A program made the translations under genes and the position numbers. The notes beneath the pieces are model-generated. The model was given only the letters and a program-made list of their open reading frames with translations. It did no database searches and was not told the origin of the DNA. A stretch of DNA of 22,300 nt, taken from positions 1 to 22,300 of the IMG/VR virus record IMGVR_UViG_3300042731_007306; one strand, written 5' to 3'. The stretch is from a virus. How positions within the stretch are numbered: position 1 is the first letter of the stretch; every line of letters starts with the position of its first letter. Below, one piece after another: positions 18,974 through 22,300 of this stretch.

Positions 18974-21709
18974 ATGGAACGATGGACAAGAAGGATAGTC
19001 GGTGCGGTTGTGGTGCTGCTGATCGCGGCAGGTGCTTTCGCCGCGGACAGGGAAAATTACCATGTCACGAGACTGTACGTAGGTGATCCTGCGATCCAAG
19101 TCAGTGGATCTGGGACTTCCCTTCTCGAACAGCTCAATGGTGGTACCAACACCTTCACCCGAATCAATGAGAAGGATTCCTCGCTCGGAATTACGATTGT
19201 AGCCACAACGAACATCACGCATCAGTCGGATTACACTCTGTTGCAGTGTGCAGCCGGGGCTGGCGACGGTGAGTTGAGGCTCCAGGGTGATGGTATCATC
19301 ACCGCCACAAGCAACCTGGTCGTCAACGCCAATACCGTGACGCTGCGTAATGCGAGTGGTGGGGGTGACTCCAACCTCGAATGCAATGGTAACTTCGTCC
19401 TAGGCGTTGTCAGCAACATGACTACGGAATGTTCGACCAACATTCTCCGTGGTGCAGCAGGCAACACCGATGCGGCGATGGAGGCCATCAACCTCTCAGT
19501 GATTGCCAGGACGAATATCACGGTCCGATGTGCGACATTGTTTGTGAGTGATACAGCGGGCACCAGCCATGGCGATATTTCTAGCGTTGCACAGGCCCAG
19601 CTACGGCTCGCTGCTGCGGATCGAACGACCGCAGGGGCGGGTACATCTCTAACGCTGACGGGTTCTGCTGGTCTCACGGCGGGAGCTGGTGGTGACATTA
19701 CGGCAACCGCGGGAACTGCTGCAGGTACGTCTACAGGCGGTGATCTGTCGCTCAATGCGGGAACTGGCGCAACTACTGGTGCTGGTGGTTACACCACATT
19801 GGTAGGGGGTACAGGTGGTGCTAACGGTGATGGCGGCGTAGCCGAAATAAGAGGTGGTCGTGGTGGGGCCTCGGCCGGTGCAGGTGCCAATGTGCGCGTC
19901 TACGGTGGCCGTGCATACGCGAATAATGAGGACGGTGGCGATGTTGACATCGCTGGCGGTCTAGCTCATAGCGCCGGTGAAGATGGTACGATCTATCTCA
20001 AGGGTTACGCAATCGCCATATCGGATCGCGGCGGTGACGGTGACGGCACAGTCACTTCTCCCAACCTTACGATGACCATGGCGACGAACCTCACGGTGAA
20101 CGCTGATGCCATCATCGCAAGCGATGCGGCTGGAACGGGTGCAGGAACCATCCAGACAGTTGCGGCACAGACCCTCAGTCTGGCATCCACAAGCGCGGGT
20201 GCATCTGGTAACGGCCCGGAGCTTGATATCACAGCCGGCAACGCCCATACGTCGGGTACGGGTGGTCCAATCGACATCAATGCGGGTACAGGTGCAGCCA
20301 ATACCGGCGGTGGCATCACTATTACGGCAGGTGCCTGCGCAAGTGGCAACGGCGCTGGTGGAACCGTGGATATAGACGCGGGTGATGCGGCTGGTAGCGG
20401 CAACAATGCTGGCGGAAATGTGCAAATTGACGCTGGTGACGGTGCCAACACAAGTGGTACTGGCGGAAACGTTTCCATCGCTGCTGGTACCGGCGGTTCA
20501 AACGGTGATGGTGGACCCATTGCCATAACTGCTGGCAGCGGTGGTGCCTCAGCAGGCGATGGCGGGAATATCACCCTGACGGCTGGTAATTCTCCAGCAG
20601 CCACTGATGGTAACGTAATTGTCAATGCGCTTGGGCTTACTGTGAGTGATCAAGCCGGAACGGGCGCGGGCAGTATCGCGGCTGTTACTGGCCAGGAGCT
20701 CAGTATTGGTGGCACGAACATCATTCTGCAAGCACTGAATGTACGGGTGCGAGGATTGACTGGGGAAACGGACGGGATCATTACCAGTCCGAATCTTACC
20801 ATGACGATGGCCACTAACCTGACGGTGAATGCTGACACGATTATCGCCAGCGATGCGGCCGGTACCGGAGCCGGCAAGCTCACAAGTGTCAGCGGGCAGA
20901 CGCTGAGCGTGGAGGCTAATGCCGCCACGTTGCTCATCGGTCCGGCTGATGCAACCAAGATCGAAATGGCCGATGCGGCCGTGGAGACGGAAGTCCAGGG
21001 CACGCTTGAGGTGATCGAAGAGGCCACCCTGGTTAAAGGCGTGGACCGCAGCCTCTACCTCGAGTATTACGAGGAGTTCTTGGACATCGCTGGGACAACG
21101 GAGCCGCAGCCGTGGGCGACCGATCTGGAGACGAGTTGTACTGCCGACTACATGGCGGACGAGCCTTGCGGCGTGCACCAGATCGCAACCACTGCAGCCG
21201 ACCAGGCGGATGCCGGTCAGCTTACGTGGGGCAACGATCTCAAGATCGACATGGACAAGGATCCGATCATCACGTTTCGGGTCCGAGTTGATGGCGTTGC
21301 TGACCTGGAGTCGGTTGAGAAGGTTATCTTCGGCGTCTGCCCAGACCATACGAACGCTGAGGATGCACTCGACAACATCGATGACAGCGCATGGTTCATG
21401 CTCAAGGGCGATAACGATCTCAACATCTACGTCGAGGGCGATGACGGCACGACCGACAACGATGACAGAGACAGTGGCGTTGATATCGTAGACGACACTT
21501 GGACTCTCTTGCAGATCGACTTCTCATCCCTGGCGGACGTGAAGTTCTATATCGACGGCGTGGAGCAGAGCTACGGCACGATCAACATGGCGGCCTCGGC
21601 AGGTACAGTCGTACAGCCGATCATCCTGATTCAGCGGACCAGCAACGCAGGGACTGAAGCTGCTGTTGGCGTTGAGACGGACTTCTGCCATATAAACGTA
21701 GATCGGTAA
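18974..21709 (+). CDS. Large exported-looking glycine-rich repeat protein (fibre or beta-helix type), 911 aa
   Basis: The start at 18974 follows AGGAGG at 18961-18966 and gives MERWTRRIVGAVVVLLIAAG with cleavage expected near AFA/AD; an upstream ATG at 18950 is also in frame with a GGGAG site. After the leader, most of the protein consists of short glycine-, threonine- and asparagine-rich repeats (GGDITATAGTAAG, GGPIDINAGTG, GGNVSIAAGTGG and similar) of about 18-20 residues, typical of a parallel beta-helix. A duplicated segment lies at residues 360-391 and 603-634. The last ~220 residues are not repetitive and resemble a concanavalin/LamG-like sandwich (ADVKFYIDGVEQSYG, near the end). It is probably a receptor-binding or tail-spike-like protein, but a Sec leader is unusual for a virion protein assembled in the cytoplasm. 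Confidence 0.65.
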   Translation: MERWTRRIVGAVVVLLIAAGAFAADRENYHVTRLYVGDPAIQVSGSGTSLLEQLNGGTNTFTRINEKDSSLGITIVATTNITHQSDYTLLQCAAGAGDGELRLQGDGIITATSNLVVNANTVTLRNASGGGDSNLECNGNFVLGVVSNMTTECSTNILRGAAGNTDAAMEAINLSVIARTNITVRCATLFVSDTAGTSHGDISSVAQAQLRLAAADRTTAGAGTSLTLTGSAGLTAGAGGDITATAGTAAGTSTGGDLSLNAGTGATTGAGGYTTLVGGTGGANGDGGVAEIRGGRGGASAGAGANVRVYGGRAYANNEDGGDVDIAGGLAHSAGEDGTIYLKGYAIAISDRGGDGDGTVTSPNLTMTMATNLTVNADAIIASDAAGTGAGTIQTVAAQTLSLASTSAGASGNGPELDITAGNAHTSGTGGPIDINAGTGAANTGGGITITAGACASGNGAGGTVDIDAGDAAGSGNNAGGNVQIDAGDGANTSGTGGNVSIAAGTGGSNGDGGPIAITAGSGGASAGDGGNITLTAGNSPAATDGNVIVNALGLTVSDQAGTGAGSIAAVTGQELSIGGTNIILQALNVRVRGLTGETDGIITSPNLTMTMATNLTVNADTIIASDAAGTGAGKLTSVSGQTLSVEANAATLLIGPADATKIEMADAAVETEVQGTLEVIEEATLVKGVDRSLYLEYYEEFLDIAGTTEPQPWATDLETSCTADYMADEPCGVHQIATTAADQADAGQLTWGNDLKIDMDKDPIITFRVRVDGVADLESVEKVIFGVCPDHTNAEDALDNIDDSAWFMLKGDNDLNIYVEGDDGTTDNDDRDSGVDIVDDTWTLLQIDFSSLADVKFYIDGVEQSYGTINMAASAGTVVQPIILIQRTSNAGTEAAVGVETDFCHINVDR
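20051..20146 (+). repeat. Internal repeat, copy 1 (32 codons)
   Basis: Encodes VTSPNLTMTMATNLTV and the following NADAIIASDAAGTGAG. It is 30 of 32 residues identical to the segment at 20780-20875, although the DNA differs at about two thirds of the codons, nearly always silently. It is embedded in the Gly-rich beta-helix region. Confidence 0.8.
20780..20875 (+). repeat. Internal repeat, copy 2 (32 codons)
   Basis: Encodes ITSPNLTMTMATNLTV and the following NADTIIASDAAGTGAG, the partner of 20051-20146. Only V to I and A to T differ between the copies, while I count about 19 synonymous codon changes. Confidence 0.8.
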
Positions 21710-21720
21710 CCTAATCACCC

Positions 21721-21766
21721 GGGGCGCTTGCTTCCGCGGTCGGGAGTAGATCGCCCCCTCATTTTC
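21721..21766 (+). terminator. Possible intrinsic terminator after the repeat protein
   Basis: GGGGCG (21721-21726) can pair with CGCCCC (21752-21757), with a partly structured loop between, and is followed by ATTTTC (21761-21766). The stem is short for its loop, so it is weak. It lies 12 bp after the stop of the repeat gene. Confidence 0.4.
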
Positions 21767-21787
21767 GCATAGGGAGTCAACGCAGCG

Positions 21788-22069
21788 ATGAAAGAGCCGG
21801 ACGAAGCCCTGTTGAAGACCGTCCTCACCTTGAAGACGGACAAACGCTTCTCGGACTTCATCGAATGGCTCCGTCAGTCCTGGGACGAAGGCACTCATAC
21901 CGAGCCCGCTATCGTCGAGGATTACCGCCTGCGTTGGCATCAAGGACAACAACAAACTCTCGATACCATTCTCGAAACAGTGGATGCGGCTGAGGAGAAG
22001 CTCAAAATGCTGTCGGACGCCAACCTCGCCCGCATCGAACGTAGCAAAAGGAAAATGGGCCTGTCGTGA
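21788..22069 (+). CDS. Conserved small phage protein downstream of the portal, 93 aa
   Basis: A helical, charged protein with the pattern DKRFSDFIEWLRQSWDE, then DYRLRWHQGQQQTLDTIL, then a helix to the end. Small proteins of this type (RWxQGxxQ-like) lie near portal and capsid genes in many phages; their role is not known. AGGGAG lies 11 nt before the ATG. The stop is followed at once by a region of direct repeats. Confidence 0.7.
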   Translation: MKEPDEALLKTVLTLKTDKRFSDFIEWLRQSWDEGTHTEPAIVEDYRLRWHQGQQQTLDTILETVDAAEEKLKMLSDANLARIERSKRKMGLS

Positions 22070-22096
22070 TGTGGCCCCGGAGCATACTCCATTGCG

Positions 22097-22159
22097 AGCG
22101 CCTCGGGATACCCTCCAATCCAGGCCAACCGTGCAGACGACGCAGCGCCTCGGGATACC
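22097..22159. repeat. Direct repeat of 16 bp with 47-bp period
   Basis: AGCGCCTCGGGATACC occurs at 22097-22112 and 22144-22159. TGGCCCCG also occurs at 22072-22079 and 22171-22178. The frames around the two copies both read APRDT but are one base out of phase, because 47 is not a multiple of three. Confidence 0.6.
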
Positions 22160-22212
22160 ATGGATAACCTGGCCCCGCGGCAGACTGAGCCTTGACGCAC
22201 AGGGAGGAAAGA

Positions 22213-22300
22213 ATGACGACAGCAGTGGACGACCATCTCGTGCCCCCAGCAGTCAGAGCAGAAGCGCAGCGAGCCGAAGAAGAGGCTCAAGCTGCCATAG
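22213..22300 (+). CDS. Start of a helical head-region protein (3' partial)
   Basis: ATG at 22213 with AGGGAGG 5 nt upstream; the frame runs open to the window edge for 29 codons. The visible part (MTTAVDDHLVPPAVRAEAQR, then Glu/Ala-rich) is acidic and helical. Its position after portal and the small conserved protein is where scaffolding genes often begin, and the composition would suit one, but too little is visible to decide. Confidence 0.5.
   Translation, partial: MTTAVDDHLVPPAVRAEAQRAEEEAQAAI

Noticed and set aside
20200-20620. Regular GGT/GGC-rich repeats as a CRISPR or tandem DNA array
   Set aside because: The repeats are degenerate at the DNA level and in phase with codons; they reflect protein repeats, and there are no identical direct repeats with spacers.
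20549-21349. Minus-strand 266-codon open frame opposite the repeat protein
   Set aside because: The plus strand encodes a signal peptide and repeats kept by silent changes; the reverse frame is a by-product of the codon pattern.

Overview
The window looks like part of the genome of an uncultured tailed bacteriophage (or prophage) with a GC-rich bacterial host. The phage call rests on a recognisable packaging and head module: a terminase large subunit (14139-15647) followed by a P22-like portal protein (15806-18934), a large exported-looking repeat protein (18974-21709) and the start of a further head gene at the right edge. Long runs of very small, tightly overlapping genes, an HNH protein and a tRNA agree with this. 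The host cannot be named from the sequence. It is probably Gram-negative-like, because two lipoprotein-type genes, two twin-arginine-like leaders and a Sec-type leader are present.

Layout. (1) 1-95: the C-terminal tail of a rightward gene, closed by a strong hairpin at 120-149. (2) 159-4435, minus strand: a leftward operon of about sixteen small genes, most joined by ATGA stop/start overlaps. At least two kinds of shared junction sequence recur at gene boundaries. The operon starts from a sigma70-like promoter at 4574-4601. (3) 4603-4754: divergent control region with an AT-rich palindromic operator and a rightward promoter. (4) 4774-5876: a ribbon-helix-helix regulator overlapping a terminase-small-subunit-like gene whose first ~130 codons are low complexity. 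(5) 5877-6225: an intergenic stretch with TTCGGCT repeats, a run of ten G and a sharp change from C-rich to G-rich plus strand. (6) 6226-13580: a rightward operon with a radical SAM enzyme, two RRxFLK-leader proteins, many small hypotheticals, an HNH protein, two paralogous lipoproteins, a tRNA with CAU anticodon and two small membrane proteins. A parS-like palindrome lies at 7275-7290. (7) 13754-22300: packaging and head module, starting with a CHC2-like zinc protein that overlaps the terminase large subunit.

The most interesting items are: an Ala-1 LAGLIDADG intein (346 aa) inserted in the portal at GAGR/TASG; three copies of a GTGTGCGG-N4-CCGCACAC palindrome set about 32 and 73 bp apart around a consensus-like promoter just upstream of the portal; the parS-like site; and an upstream motif shared by two genes at 6183 and 7129.

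Functional picture (inference): the left operon is accessory or early; the ribbon-helix-helix protein probably controls the divergent promoters; the right operon feeds into packaging (terminase, CHC2-like protein, HNH) and head assembly (portal, fibre-like protein). Two places (8460-8669 and 22071-22200) read like coding sequence in more than one frame and may contain single-base errors or decayed genes.
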